Below are positions 1 through 9,820 of a DNA stretch of 64,000 nt, piece by piece. Source of the stretch: Lucinisca nassula. Lineage: Eukaryota > Mollusca > Bivalvia > Lucinida > Lucinidae. Location of the stretch: the NCBI GenBank assembly GCA_963580285.1, contig OY757024.1:123566045-123630044 (forward strand), in the 5' to 3' direction. Made by a program: the position numbers and the translations under genes. How positions within the stretch are numbered: position 1 is the stretch's first letter; every line of letters begins with the position of its first letter. Under the pieces are notes generated by a model, which did no database searches, had not been told where the DNA came from, and saw only the letters and a list, made by a program, of their open reading frames with translations.

Positions 1-275
1 TCCCCGTCAACACTATTTAGATAATTTTGAAGACATTGCTTCCAATTTTGTGGGACTTTTAACAGACATTGAGATGAAATGATATCTCAATCCCTGCCGC
101 TGAATAAAACCAAAAGGGTTTATATGCATGGATGGTCCGATTCACACAACTTTGTCTTGGCAGGCTTAGACCTTCTAAGCTGTTTACCAGTATGCATGAG
201 CAGTCAGTTTCAGCTCTGCATGGAAGCATCATGCAGCCCAATCTATTTCTGAAAGTCCCGATGGGCGGGGGCAGC
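1..275 (-). mobile_element. SINE family D copy at the window edge
   Basis: Starts within the 3' part (tccccgtcaacactatttag) and runs to cgatgggcgggggc. It is diverged, and the 3' tail lies outside the window. Confidence 0.75.
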
Positions 276-317
276 AAATGATATTTTCCTTGAAAGAATG
301 ATGGGAAATACATGTAT

Positions 318-505
318 GTGTTTGTTTTTTTTTTAATTGAGGTTTAACATCCATGTCAACACTATTTAGGTCATTTTCGAGATGCTGCTTCAAATTTTAT
401 GGCACTTTTACACGACTTTGAGATGAAATGACATCTCAAGCCCTGCCACCAGAAAAATATGTGATGTATACATTTTTGAGAGGTTAGACTTTCTTTACCA
501 CACAG
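318..505 (-). mobile_element. SINE family D, partial
   Basis: Carries the 3' half (gaggtttaacatccatgtca to catctcaagccctgccacc) and then loses similarity. Confidence 0.65.
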
Positions 506-1114
506 AAAGAAGTAAGTCATTCCTACTGACCCATTTTGTACTGAATAGAAACTTCTGTCATAGTTCATTTTGAAATTCAGGGGCGTCAAACGTGAGTTTT
601 AAAAGACATTTCTTCAGAAAATACTTGACTGTTTTTGCAAACAGTACTGTTTTTGCAAACAGTGAAGGCTCTGATCAGACACTGGACTCTGCAGTGTGTG
701 ATCTAAGGCTGCACTGTTTGCCTGTGCCAGTGTCCAATTCTGGTGTTTTTCATATAAAATGGGCTGAGAGTAGCCAACATGTTTCAACTGCAAGTGAAAC
801 AATATGTCTCTTCAAATAAGCTGTGCTCACTACTCCTGAGGGACAGTTTTCTTTTTTACCTACAAGATAAACAACTGATTCTGAGTTTTACGGCCCCACA
901 AAAGACATCGCTTCAAATTTCTGACAAAATCCACTGACCCCTAGGTTTGGATTTCTGAGTCTCCCTTCACAGATGCAGGTTTTTGTGTATCCAAAATTTA
1001 CATCATTTTATATATTTTATTCCCTCACACAGACCACAAAATACATTTGAGATCCACTGTTGAATGCATTTTTATTTCTTTTTTAAAAATAAAATGACAT
1101 CATAATAACGTTAC

Positions 1115-1210
1115 CTGCAAGCTCCGCAGATTGGTATCCCCATCTTGTCATGACAGCGTAGACAATACAGCTCCCCGTTTACCTCCCTTGCATCTGCATT
1201 AAGTTCAACC
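1115..1210 (-). CDS. LIMS1: PINCH/LIMS exon: end of LIM3, start of LIM4
   Basis: This 96-bp minus-strand exon is bounded by acceptor gtttttccag and donor gtaacgtta. After one base completing a Gly codon it reads [39 protein letters not shown] closes LIM3 and CGAC opens LIM4. [11 protein letters not shown] is almost invariant in PINCH proteins as recalled. The exon ends with two bases of an Arg codon, so at least one more exon is needed at lower coordinates. Nothing in 1-1100 encodes the expected LIM4 body, so the gene continues beyond the window. LIM4 and LIM5 (Nck2 and RSU1 binding in vertebrates) are therefore not seen. Confidence 0.93.
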
Positions 1211-1324
1211 CTGGAAAAACAAAAATAATCAATTCTCCTTTCTGGAGGATTACAATTTCAATCAATAACCCAAATTGTTCTATTTTTAGATCAGCTGTTT
1301 TCAAAGAAAACGACGAGTTATTGT

Positions 1325-2190
1325 CATTGTCGTCTTGCAAAAACTTGGACATTTTGTAATATCTCTGTCATTACTGAACATATTTACTTGAAACTCGGAC
1401 TAGTTGTTCATTATGAAAAGGGGACCTCATGCCAATAGGTGAGGAAACCCTCAAAATATTTTTGGCACAGTTATGCCCCTTTTTCGACTTAGAATTGCGT
1501 CATCGTCATGCAAAAACTTGGACATTTGGTAATATCTCTGTCATTACTGAACATATTTACTTGAAACACGGAATAGTTGTTCATTATGAAAAGGGGAACT
1601 CATACCAATAGGTGAGGTGACCCTCAACATATTTTTGGCACAGTTATGCCCCTTTTTCAACTAAGGATTGCGTTGTCATGCAAAAACTTGGACATTTGGT
1701 AAAATCTCTGTCATTACTGAACATATTTACTTGAAACTCGGAATAGTTGTTCATTATGAAAAGGGGAACTCATACCAATAGGTGAGGTGACCCTCAACAT
1801 ATTTTTGGCACAGTTATGCCCCTTTTTCGACTTAGGATTGCGTTGTCATGCAAAAACTTGGACATTTTGTAATATCTCTGTCATTACTGAACATATTTAC
1901 TTGAAACTCGGACTAGTTGTTCAATATGAAAAGGGGAACTCATACCAATAGGTGAGGTAACCCTAAAAATATTTTTGGCACAGTTATGCCCCTTTATCGG
2001 CTTAGAATTGCGTTGTCGTCATGCAAAAACTTGAACATTTTGTAATATCCCTGTCATTACTGAACATATTTACTTGAAACTTGGACTAGTTGTCCATTCT
2101 GAAAAGGGGAACTCATACCAATAGGTGAGGTAACCCTCAAAATATTTTTGGCACAGTTATGCCCCTTTTTTGACTTATAATTTGCAGCCG
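1325..2190. repeat. Tandem repeat, about 172-bp unit, 5 copies
   Basis: Units start at gcaaaaacttggacatttt near 1337, 1508, 1680, 1849 and 2023, each with aggtgaggtaaccctcaaaa and ttggcacagttatgcccctt. The 60-codon plus frame at 1429 is a product of the repeat. Confidence 0.88.
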
Positions 2191-2339
2191 AGTGTTGGCA
2201 CCTGCATACGGTGCTCTTGTTTAAGTTGAAATGGGATTATTAACTCATGTTAGAATCAACACATCTTTGTTTTAACGCTCCCAACCAGAAGTTAGCTGAT
2301 GAAATTTGCAGTTTTCAAACAACAATTTTTTTTTTTTTC

Positions 2340-2456
2340 ATTTGGGTTATTTCGGTTGCAATACCAGAATTCTCATATTATGTGACCTGAGTGAGACGGA
2401 GTCCCACATCAGTGAGAGAGACAGCAAGTCTTAACCACTAGGCCATGTTAGCCTGT
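2340..2456 (-). mobile_element. tRNA-derived SINE head, partial
   Basis: On the minus strand it reads aacatggcctagtggttaag (A-box region), then a decayed body ending in an A/T-rich tail. It is related to family C at 25528 by its head only. Confidence 0.45.
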
Positions 2457-2874
2457 TTATAGACCATTAAATGAACCAATTAATCTGTCATTTCTGTGTC
2501 ACTGTTAGAAAGAAGGACCAAGAAGGGTAGCTGTTTTAAAAGCTCCCTATAAAATAATAATGTGTATCTATCAGTGTTTGATAAAACCTATTTGGCACCA
2601 ACGTCTTCATTTCATTGGCTTGCTTGGTATTGGCTAGCTTGGGATGGTCTGCGTTTGGAAATCAGTGCACTGGTTCCCGGGGAACCAATGCATTGGTTTC
2701 CGGTTGATTGCATATAGCAATGCGACGCTAGAAGGGTGGATAATCCAGGTCGAGCTATAGTTTGTTTTCTTGCTTTTTTTTCTTGGTTCTTTTCCTACTA
2801 AAGGCAGATTCTCGTGAACAGGCCACTCGCTAGGCATATAATATTTTGAGGTGTCGTATGCTGACATTGAAATG

Positions 2875-3565
2875 CATGGATATAACATTGGAACAGGAGA
2901 AACAACTGATTAGGTATTGGTGACCTTAACCTGATTTTCAAGGTCACAACCGAGCTAAATAGGTCAAATATAGGCTAAATTTAAGTTGTGTGCAGCATAT
3001 CTCATGAACTGCTGGCTGGATTTTAATCAAATTTGGACAGATATAACATTGGGAGAGGATGAAGAACATAGTAGGTTTTGGTGACCTTGCCCTTATTTTC
3101 AAGGTCACAGTCATGCTAAATAGGCCACATTAAGGCCAAATTTCGGTTGTGTGCAGTATATCTCATGAACTACTGGGTAGATTTTATTCAAATTTTGCAT
3201 GGATATAAATGGGACAGGATGAAGAACTGATTAGATTTTGTTGACCTTGTCCCGATTTTCCATGTCACAACCGTCCTAAATAGGCCAAATTCGGGTTGTG
3301 TGCAGTATATCTCATGAACTAGTGGGTGGATTTTAATCAAACTTGCATGGATATAACATTGGGACAGAATGAAGATTTTGGTGACCTTGACCTTATTTTC
3401 AAGGTCACAGCTGTGCTAAATAGGTCAAAGTTTGGCCAAATTTTGGTTGTGTGCAGTATATCTCATAACTACTAGGTGGATTTTAATCAAATTTGCACGG
3501 ATATAACATCTGGTCAGGATGAAGAATGGATTAGGTTTTTGTGACCTTGACCTTTTACGACTTTT
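2875..3565. repeat. Tandem repeat, about 150-bp unit, 4-5 copies
   Basis: Units contain gatataacattgggacagga, gtgaccttgaccttattttc and tgtgcagtatatctcatgaa. Each unit carries a TGACCTTGACC-type motif on one strand. Confidence 0.85.
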
Positions 3566-3574
3566 GTACCTCAT

Positions 3575-3715
3575 TTTTTCTCTGTATAAAGTGTGGTTTA
3601 TGTGAGTGTTCATTATTTTTCTTATTTTCACCCAAAAAATAGATTGTGGTAATGAGGCAGTTATACAAGCACCCACAATCTATATTTGAACTTGAAATAA
3701 GAAAAACATGAAACA
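3575..3715. repeat. Palindrome family 2, degraded copy
   Basis: Arms ttatttttcttattttcacc / ttgaaataagaaaaacatga and atagattgtgg / ccacaatctat enclose a shortened centre. Related to the copy at 5064-5344. Confidence 0.6.
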
Positions 3716-3770
3716 TTCACATCTGAAAAATTCTTCCTAGAGACTGGAAATACACCATTTTTGCACATGG

Positions 3771-4215
3771 GTGTGTTTGTTTGTATTGGAGTTTAATGGC
3801 CCAGTCAACACTATTTTAGGTCATTTTGGAGCCAGTCAGTTTACCTATCAACACTTTTCCTGGGCAGGCTTACAACCCTTTTATAGAACATATTTAACAT
3901 CACTACAATGTGTGGAAGCTGTAAAAAGTCTCCCTGCCCTACATCAGTGTAGTTTATATTTTCTTGTCCTTTGGGATCATCGATTCCATTGTGGAATTTT
4001 GAAAATATCTGAGGGTCACTGATGAGACCTAATTGGTCAAAACTAGCTAGTCTGGCCCAGAAAACATGTACACTCCATTTTTTCCACTTCTGTGGTGTAT
4101 TCCTTGCTTCCAAAGGATAACTCTTTTATAGAACATATTTATACATAAGCAGTTAACCAGTACAGTGCCATGAAACTGAAAACTGCCCTTCTTGAATCAG
4201 CGGAAGGGAGAGAAT
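3771..4215. repeat. Dispersed repeat X
   Basis: About 445 bp with tggcccagtcaacactattt, cagtttacctatcaacactt, tggcccagaaaacatgtaca and agcagttaaccagtacagtg. Parts recur at 23845-23936, 25054-25165 and 26160-26890. Overlapping open frames on both strands are not supported as genes. Confidence 0.7.
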
Positions 4216-4291
4216 GACAGTAGAAAAGATTTCATGATCCACATGGGTGTGTTATCGTAATGTTAAGTAGAACAAGGGGTAGGTAACTTAC

Positions 4292-4369
4292 CCACAAGAG
4301 TTACAGTTGAAATGATAGGGGTGATAGGCTTCTCCCTTGTACTTGATGTGCCCTTCTTCTATGATAGCA
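4292..4369 (-). CDS. LIMS1: PINCH/LIMS exon: LIM3
   Basis: This 78-bp minus-strand exon runs from acceptor tattatttcag to donor gtaagttacc. Joined to the previous exon, the split codon is His; the reading then continues AIIEEGHIKYKGEAYHPYH and FNCNSCG. Together with CHKC upstream and YCLRCHD downstream this forms the LIM3 zinc module (CxxC, HxxHxxC, CxxC). The HPxHFNCxxCG signature is typical of LIM3 of PINCH from family knowledge. The phase is 2 at both ends, which matches both neighbours. A palindromic MITE with GGGGCCAGTTGTTC ends (4419-4660) lies 49 bp upstream of the acceptor. Confidence 0.93.
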
Positions 4370-4418
4370 CTGAAATAATACAAGATGAAAACAGTTTGAT
4401 TTAACCCTTTTTTGTCCT

Positions 4419-4660
4419 GGGGCCAGTTGTTCAAAACTGATGTCATTTGTTAACAAATCCTTAAAACTTTGATCATTTATTATGACAAATATGCTAATAT
4501 TTTTGCTTAAAAAATGTTTGCAGCTTTTGCAAATGCAAATGCAAAAGCTGCCCACATTTTTTTTAGCAATAAATCTTTGATAATGTTCTTGCTAGAAGAG
4601 TTAACAATTTGATCACTAACGAGCTTGTCAAGCTAATGAGGCATTGAACAGCTGGGCCCT
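4419..4660. mobile_element. Palindromic MITE with GGGGCCAGTTGTTCAAA end
   Basis: Ends ggggccagttgttcaaaa and ttgaacagctgggccc are inverted. The centre is a palindrome around gcagcttttgc / gcaaaagctgc (4520-4550). Same family as 7236-7831. Confidence 0.7.
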
Positions 4661-5063
4661 TGAATATGAAGGATCTTATGTAAATGGTTATTTCATATAA
4701 AATCTATGAAATGACCATGACTGTAAGGTTCTATTTATCATATACAGTAAAATTTTGTTAACTCAAACACAGATAGCACGTTTACCATGGATAATTCTCG
4801 TTCTTGGGTCCCTTCAGAATTCTTTCCAAAGCTCCATATATTTTGGATATTATATAGAGTTTTCTTTCTGGTTTTAACTTGGAAAGGTATGCTGTGTGTA
4901 CTCATTAGAATCGCCTCATACTTTTATTTTATAAAATATTGTGAAGATATCCTTAACTCATCGAAATTATGCCTAAAGACCTGGCTCTATGCTTAAACCT
5001 CAGTATTTAGAACTACCCATATCTCAAACAAATTTTCATGGTCCCTAAGGTATTCGAGTTATT

Positions 5064-5344
5064 CATTATGAAAACACGCCTATACAAATACATTGCCACC
5101 TTTATCACCGAAAAAATGAAAATTTTATGATGAAAAATTGTGATATTTTTCTTATTTCTGCTCAAAAATATAGATTTTGGGCACTCGTTAGAACCACCTC
5201 ATCGAGGCGGTTCTATCAAGTACCCACAATCTATATTTTAGAGCAGAAATAAGAAAAATAAGGTATACCCCCGGAAACCCCAGTTTTACTATATAAGAGT
5301 GGGGTTCAAGGGGGTCAAAATTATATAGGCGTGCTTTCGTGATG
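5064..5344. mobile_element. Palindrome family 2 MITE, best copy
   Basis: 281 bp with inverted ends cattatgaaaacacgcctat / ataggcgtgctttcgtgatg. A long central palindrome spans about 5147-5263 (tttttcttatttctgctcaa ... cagaaataagaaaaa) with inner stem actcgttagaacc / ggttctatcaagt. Other copies lie at 8904-8948 plus 9350-9420, 25845-26095, 27335-27455, 32728-33003, 43985-44085 and 54925-55020, with partial ones near 4885 and 42735. Confidence 0.75.
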
Positions 5345-6390
5345 GAAGTTTGACTGTACATATTTTAAACTGGATTTTGTTGCCGAAAAGTTCAAGAATC
5401 TCAATAGAAAACAATGGGTTATGATGGCCGGCGTTATCACTTTATATGCCAGTAACCATGTGTTATTGTAAGTGCTTAAATTGAGGATCTTACATGAGTG
5501 TTCATGTGTTATTGAATTAATTCAACACATTTTATCCCTTTTCCTCAATGAGTTTAATAAATTCAATAATACAGGAGCAAGATTGTTTTTATCATATGAC
5601 ATTTGAAACGCATTTTATTCATGACTGTTTTACAAAAATGTCAATGTTCCGCCATTGGTGAATGCAACGCCGTTAAGGATGTTGCACATGTAACATTACA
5701 GGGCGTATCTAACTAATTTGCCTATTTAATCCACTAGTGGATTACCAAATTTAATACATGCCCGTTATTACATTCTCAGATGCAACGTCATATGAAAAAT
5801 CATTTTAATGATATGACACAGTCCACTAAATAACATTATATGAGAAAGAATTTTCTGCCTCAGTAAGAGTCTATTTTGAAATTTAAAATTGATTTACCAA
5901 GTGTTTGGTACAGTGACTGTAAATCTGAACCATACCAGACAGCTCAGGACGAGTCTGATACTGAGTAGTATTTTCTTCCTACAATAAATACTGTTTTCAG
6001 TTTTCCTGCACAAGAATACAGAATCCTGCATCACCTTACTCTGTATCACCATCCTTGCTGGCTCTGAGCACCTGCATTTGTTGCAATGTTAGAAAGCAGC
6101 CATGTGTAACATGGAACCACATGTATGAAGCGAGGTCACTAACATGCAGAGCTTAGTGTCAAATTTTCCCGCTTATTTACGCTTGAAAAAAATACTTCAT
6201 TGGAAGCAAAAAGTCATATAATAAACATATTTTCAATATAGCAACTTGATCCTCCGCACAGTATCACTATCCTGGATGTTTCCAGATGTTACATCTCACA
6301 CTCGATGTTCCAGGTCTCGTGTGATACACTGATCTGTAAACATGCAATCGACCCGATACAAAGAGGCAGTACTGTAGCAATAATGTGTTT
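5345..6390. other. Unannotated intron sequence
   Basis: About 1 kb of AT-rich PINCH intron. I see no coding frame, repeat family or RNA gene in it. Confidence 0.6.
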
Positions 6391-6394
6391 TTAA

Positions 6395-6617
6395 CCCATT
6401 GTATACTGGTGAACTCTTCCATTGCTATATGTTGGACAAGTCCATTTGTCATGTAAGGGTTCTTAGGCCTATTTTTTCGTTTTAATTCTGTTTTTGGATG
6501 GAAAATTATGTTAGCAAATAGTGCAGGCCCTGATCAGACGTCGCAAAATGCGGCGTCTGATCTGGGCCTGCACTGTTTGCCAAGGTACCCCTTTAGGGGT
6601 TTCCCGCATCCAATGGG
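6395..6617 (-). mobile_element. TTAA MITE, subfamily S1
   Basis: 223 bp between TTAA sites (6391-6394, 6618-6621), ends CCCATTGTATACTGG / CCAATGGG. The core palindrome at about 6523-6583 has inner stem gatcagacgtcgc / gcggcgtctgatc. The TTAA duplication and CCC/GGG termini resemble piggyBac-type elements. Confidence 0.75.
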
Positions 6618-6644
6618 TTAAGGAACATGGCCCCAGCATTCTGG

Positions 6645-6738
6645 TTCTCCAGACTTTCGGAAGAGTCTTTAAACCGAGGTCCCATCTCTGTATGACCTTA
6701 GCTGTTGGTGGGATGTAAAACTCATACACTAACTCACT
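6645..6738 (+). mobile_element. 5'-truncated SINE family B beside a PINCH exon
   Basis: A 94-bp copy of the 3' part of family B, flanked by cagcattctgg duplications (6634-6644 and 6739-6749). It lies in the intron 38 bp from the donor site of the exon at 6777-6848. Confidence 0.85.
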
Positions 6739-6776
6739 CAGCATTCTGGGTTTATCATTAGAAATGTGGCACTTAC

Positions 6777-6848
6777 TGGCACTTGTGACAGACGTATTTT
6801 CCCAGTCCTCTGGCCTTTTCCTTTGCATTACATTCATGACATAGAGCC
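6777..6848 (-). CDS. LIMS1: PINCH/LIMS exon: LIM2-LIM3 junction
   Basis: This 72-bp minus-strand exon has acceptor ctgtttcag and donor gtaagtgcc. After one base completing an Arg codon it reads ALCHECNAKEKARGLGKY and VCHKC, then two bases of a His codon. CHEC closes the second zinc site of LIM2 and CHKC opens LIM3. The linker KARGLGKY is a highly diagnostic PINCH segment (recalled). A 5'-truncated SINE with a clean duplication (6645-6738) sits just 38 bp past the donor site, yet the splice site is undisturbed. An overlapping minus-strand frame of 108 codons over this exon and the neighbouring MITE is a shadow. Confidence 0.93.
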
Positions 6849-6879
6849 CTGAAACAGAATATTACAAGAAAGATTAATA

Positions 6880-7140
6880 CATTGTCCTGCTGAATAAATT
6901 AATTTAGCCACACCCATGTCTGACTCTCAACCAATCAAATTACTTGATGTATTTATTTCTTCAATTCATAAAACTGAATGTCAGATGGCCTCTTCAGAGC
7001 CCTGGAACAGAATATTACAAGAAATATTTAATCCTTGTGCTGCTGAATAAATAAATTTAGACACAACCATGTCGGACTTTCAAACAATAAGATTACTTGG
7101 TGTTATTTATTTCTTCAATTCACAAACTGAATGGAAAACT
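6880..7140. repeat. Two partial S2 MITE flanks in tandem
   Basis: The segment gctgaataaattaatttagc ... tcataaaactgaatg occurs twice (6889 and 7037) and matches the left arm of S2 MITEs such as 42315, without the core palindrome. Duplicated copies of agccctggaacagaatatta accompany them. Confidence 0.6.
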
Positions 7141-7279
7141 AAAGAAAAACAACAATGCCCAAAATTAAGTTTGATTTCAGCAGTAATTTGAGATAACAGT
7201 GTTTGAGACAGCAAGAGTAAACTTTATATCATTCTGGGGCCAGTTGTTCAAAGAATCGTTAGCTTAACGAGCTCGTTAG

Positions 7280-7617
7280 GTACCGGCCCCGATAGCTCAG
7301 TTGGTAGAGTGTCCGCTCCGGGGAACGGGAGGTCTCGGGTTCGATCCCGGGCCGCGACATACCAAAGTCGTTAAAAATGGTACTAGCTGCTCCTCGTTTG
7401 GCACTCAGATTTACGGGGTAGAGCTAGGACTGGTCGATCCAGTGTCAGGATAATGTGACTGGGTGTGGTATCATGTAATGTGTCTGGGACATGATACTTC
7501 AGTGAGGCAGCACTATAAACGTGAGCATTGAGCTCCCTGTCGCAATCAGACACCGTCGTGATATGACTGAAAAATTGTTGAAAGCAACGTTAAACCCGAA
7601 TTCACACACACACACAC
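7280..7617 (+). mobile_element. tRNA-derived SINE, family A, full length with TSD
   Basis: The 338-bp element has a tRNA-like head with pol III A box (tagctcagttgg, 7293-7304) and B box (ggttcgatccc, 7338-7348), a 250-bp body and a (CA)n tail. It is flanked by 13-bp direct repeats acgagctcgttag (7267-7279 and 7618-7630). The body ends gttgaaagcaacgttaaacc, close to the acgttaaacc end of the other SINE family here. It is inserted in a palindromic MITE (7236-7831). A second copy at 49173-49507 differs at only about four positions, so the family was recently active. Confidence 0.9.
7291..7350 (+). promoter_or_regulatory. Internal RNA polymerase III promoter (A and B boxes)
   Basis: A box tagctcagttgg and B box ggttcgatccc are spaced as in a tRNA gene. 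They would drive SINE transcription. Confidence 0.75.
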
Positions 7618-7984
7618 ACGAGCTCGTTAGTAGTCATATTGTTAACTCTTCTAGTAAGTACAATATCGTAAATTTTGGTATTTTTGCTGAAAAAATGTGA
7701 GCAGCTTTTGCATCCGCAAAAGCTGCTCACATTTTTTCAGCAAAAATTTCAGCATATTTGCCATATTTTATGATCAAAGTTTTAACGATACGTTAACTAA
7801 CAACATCGTTAGTTTTGAACAACATGGCCCCGGTTTCCATTCTGGTTTGTTGTTGCCATGAGTTTTACAACAATTTTGGAATGTTTGACGGGTCATGGGT
7901 CAAAGGAAAACTGTTCTAATGTTTACCTTTCTTAATGCTTAGACTGTCGATAAAGACATTTGCTGATGTCATTTTCAAGTATTT

Positions 7985-8095
7985 TTTTCTTATTTTCCAG
8001 AGAAAATGAAGCTTCACATTGCATGTCAATCATCTGCCTATAGTCTGCATAGCAGACTATTCACATGCAATGTCAAGCCTTATAAAACAGACAAA
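7985..8095. repeat. Palindromic element of the catgtgaat type
   Basis: Arms cttcacattgcatgtcaatc / actattcacatgcaatgtca surround tctgcctatagtctgcatagcaga. It is related to the palindrome at 48545-48620. Confidence 0.55.
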
Positions 8096-8109
8096 TTACA
8101 CGCACTGTT

Positions 8110-8250
8110 ATAATAATCTTAAATGGGTGTGAGGGATGGATGGAAAAATCCGTCCCGAGGGTTACTGTCCGGCATCACTTGGCTTGCTGAGTGGTGCCGG
8201 ACAGTGATCCTGAAGGACCGATTTTTCTATTCACCCCTTACACACATAGA
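8110..8250. repeat. Palindromic element
   Basis: The central stem actgtccggcatcact / agtggtgccggacagt is flanked by weaker arms (ggaaaaatccgtcc / ggaccgatttttc). No second copy was recognised. Confidence 0.6.
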
Positions 8251-8692
8251 GTATTCTTTTTCTTGAAAAACTTCCATTTCTTAGCGCTGATTTTTAATGC
8301 TGCAGTCACTTCAGTTACCGACATCCACCATATTGTGATGACACTACAGTAATGTTTAGTGACATCAGGTAATGTGCTGTGATGTCAACCTTAACGACGG
8401 CCCATATGAGGTCTTATTCAACTGGTACATTTATCAAACGCACAAGAATAATCGATTTTAGGTAAGAACACCAGGGTTAGAACAGAATTCGTATCCCAAG
8501 CTAAAACTATGGATTTCCTTATTTGTTGTGCAAGAAAAAGCCTTATTTTTCTTTGCAAATTTGTTTTCTGCTCTAAATAGTTCCACAGTGTTTTGAGGCT
8601 AACATTCTGCTTAACATACATTGCATTTTCTTCAATATTTTCTGCCAACAGGCAGTGAAACCCACATGACCTCTATATGTCAAAGAACATAC

Positions 8693-8813
8693 CTGCCAGC
8701 ATTTTTAACAAATCCACTATCGGCCAGTGGTCCGGCACAGAGTTGACAACGAAAACAGTCCGGATGCCAGCTGTTGCTTAAGGCCTTGATCACACGTCCA
8801 ACAATGAACTCCT
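8693..8813 (-). CDS. LIMS1: PINCH/LIMS exon: LIM2
   Basis: This 121-bp minus-strand exon lies between acceptor ttaaacag and donor gtatgttc. Two bases complete the Lys codon from the previous exon, then it reads [25 protein letters not shown] and GFVKNAG, ending with two bases of an Arg codon. With the previous exon it makes a full LIM2 zinc module: CxxC, WH, CxxCxxC, then the CxxC supplied by the next exon. The wording is close to animal PINCH proteins (family knowledge). The upstream intron is about 11 kb and is filled with tandem repeats and a DNA transposon. The downstream intron is 1.8 kb and carries a tRNA-derived SINE. Confidence 0.93.
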
Positions 8814-8948
8814 CTGTTTAACAGAATGCAAAAAGACTGTCAGAAACTATTGTGCTCTTACAACATATCTTTTTTTTTTTTTTTAAAAATACACATTTAT
8901 ATTTAGAAACATCATGAAAACATGCCTATATAATTTTGACCCCCTTAA

Positions 8949-9345
8949 CCCTTTTTGTACCAAGCGGAATCTTCCTCCTTATATATAGCAGGAGTCCATT
9001 TCAAAATTTAGGGGTGGTGAGTGAGTGATTTTAGTTTTACGTCCCACCAACAGCTAAGGTCATATGGAGACGGGACCTCGGTTTAAAGACTCATCCGAAA
9101 GTTTGGAGAAGCCCGGGATCGATCCTGCGATCCCTGGTTTAGAAGGCGAGTAGCATAACCACTGCGCCACAGGGGCTTCTAATTTAGGGGTGGTAGGTTG
9201 TGTTTTCTTCAAAACCTTTTTGGAAAATGGCTGAACTTTTTGCAAACAGTGTAGGCCCAGATCAGACGCCACGTTCTGTGGCGTCTGATCTGGGTCTGCA
9301 CTGTTTGCCACGGTACCCGTTTACGGGTTTCAAGTCTGAAATGGG
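8949..9345 (-). mobile_element. TTAA MITE, subfamily S1, carrying a SINE
   Basis: Between TTAA 8945-8948 and 9346-9349, ends CCCTTTTTGTACC / TGAAATGGG. It is 221 bp without the SINE and its duplication. The core palindrome at 9239-9312 has inner stem gatcagacgccac / gtggcgtctgatc. It is inserted in a palindrome family 2 element: the flanks gacccccTTAA and TTAAaccccac correspond to the uninterrupted segment in the copy at about 5300-5320. Confidence 0.85.
9019..9180 (-). mobile_element. tRNA-derived SINE, family B, with TSD
   Basis: 162-bp minus-strand copy. Its head reads cccctgtggcgcagtggtta (A-box region) and gatcgatcccgg (B-box region); its end reads gttggtgggacgtaaaac followed by CACT repeats. 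It is flanked by 14-bp direct repeats aatttaggggtggt (9005-9018 and 9181-9194). It lies inside a TTAA-flanked MITE, which itself lies inside a palindrome-family MITE. Confidence 0.88.
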
Positions 9346-9510
9346 TTAAACCCCACTTGTATACAGTAAGACTGGGAGTTTGCAGGGGTATACATTTTCT
9401 TGTTTCCCCTCAAAAACTGATTCTCGATTTTTATCCTAATCCAGGGCAGACAAAAACATGTTCAAAATTGCATAAGGCATGTGTCAAATAAAACACAACA
9501 CATTTCTTAA

Positions 9511-9820
9511 ACCAGAGGACCAGTGGTCCTGTAAACGCTCACCTGACACCTGGTCCTGGTGTACATTTTAATGTTTTTATATATGTATATAGCCTCAGAG
9601 CAGGCTGCCATCTTGGTCATGTGACCCAGACCCCGCGAAGAAACTTTCGTTCCCCCATCCTACTGAAGCTCCACATGAAATTTGGCTTTGATTGGCCTCC
9701 CTGTTTTGGAGGAGAAGATCTTTGAAAATGGTGGACGGACGGACAACGGATGGACGGACGACAGACCATGGCTATACTATAAGCTCACCTATGAGCCTAA
9801 AGGCTCAGGTGAGCTAAAAA
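9511..9820. repeat. Short shared-end element (palindromic start, GGTGAGCTAAAAA end)
   Basis: Starts with the palindrome aggaccagtggtcct and gctcacctga, and ends gctcaggtgagctaaaaa. The interior is the last part of the 460-bp tandem unit with GGACGGACGGACAACGG. It is an internally deleted relative of the long array that follows. Confidence 0.7.

Larger units (their letters stand above)
7236..7831. mobile_element. Palindromic MITE with GGGGCCAGTTGTTCAAA end, carrying a SINE
   Basis: Inverted ends ggggccagttgttcaaa and ttgaacaacatggcccc. A near-perfect central palindrome spans about 7685-7750 (ttgctgaaaaaatgtgagca ... tgctcacattttttcagcaa). A family A SINE has inserted at 7280-7617. About 245 bp long without the SINE. 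Confidence 0.75.

Noticed and set aside
7285..7360. A functional tRNA gene
   Set aside because: A/B boxes are present, but it is the head of a 338-bp element with a (CA)n tail, target duplication and a near-identical second copy, so it is a SINE.
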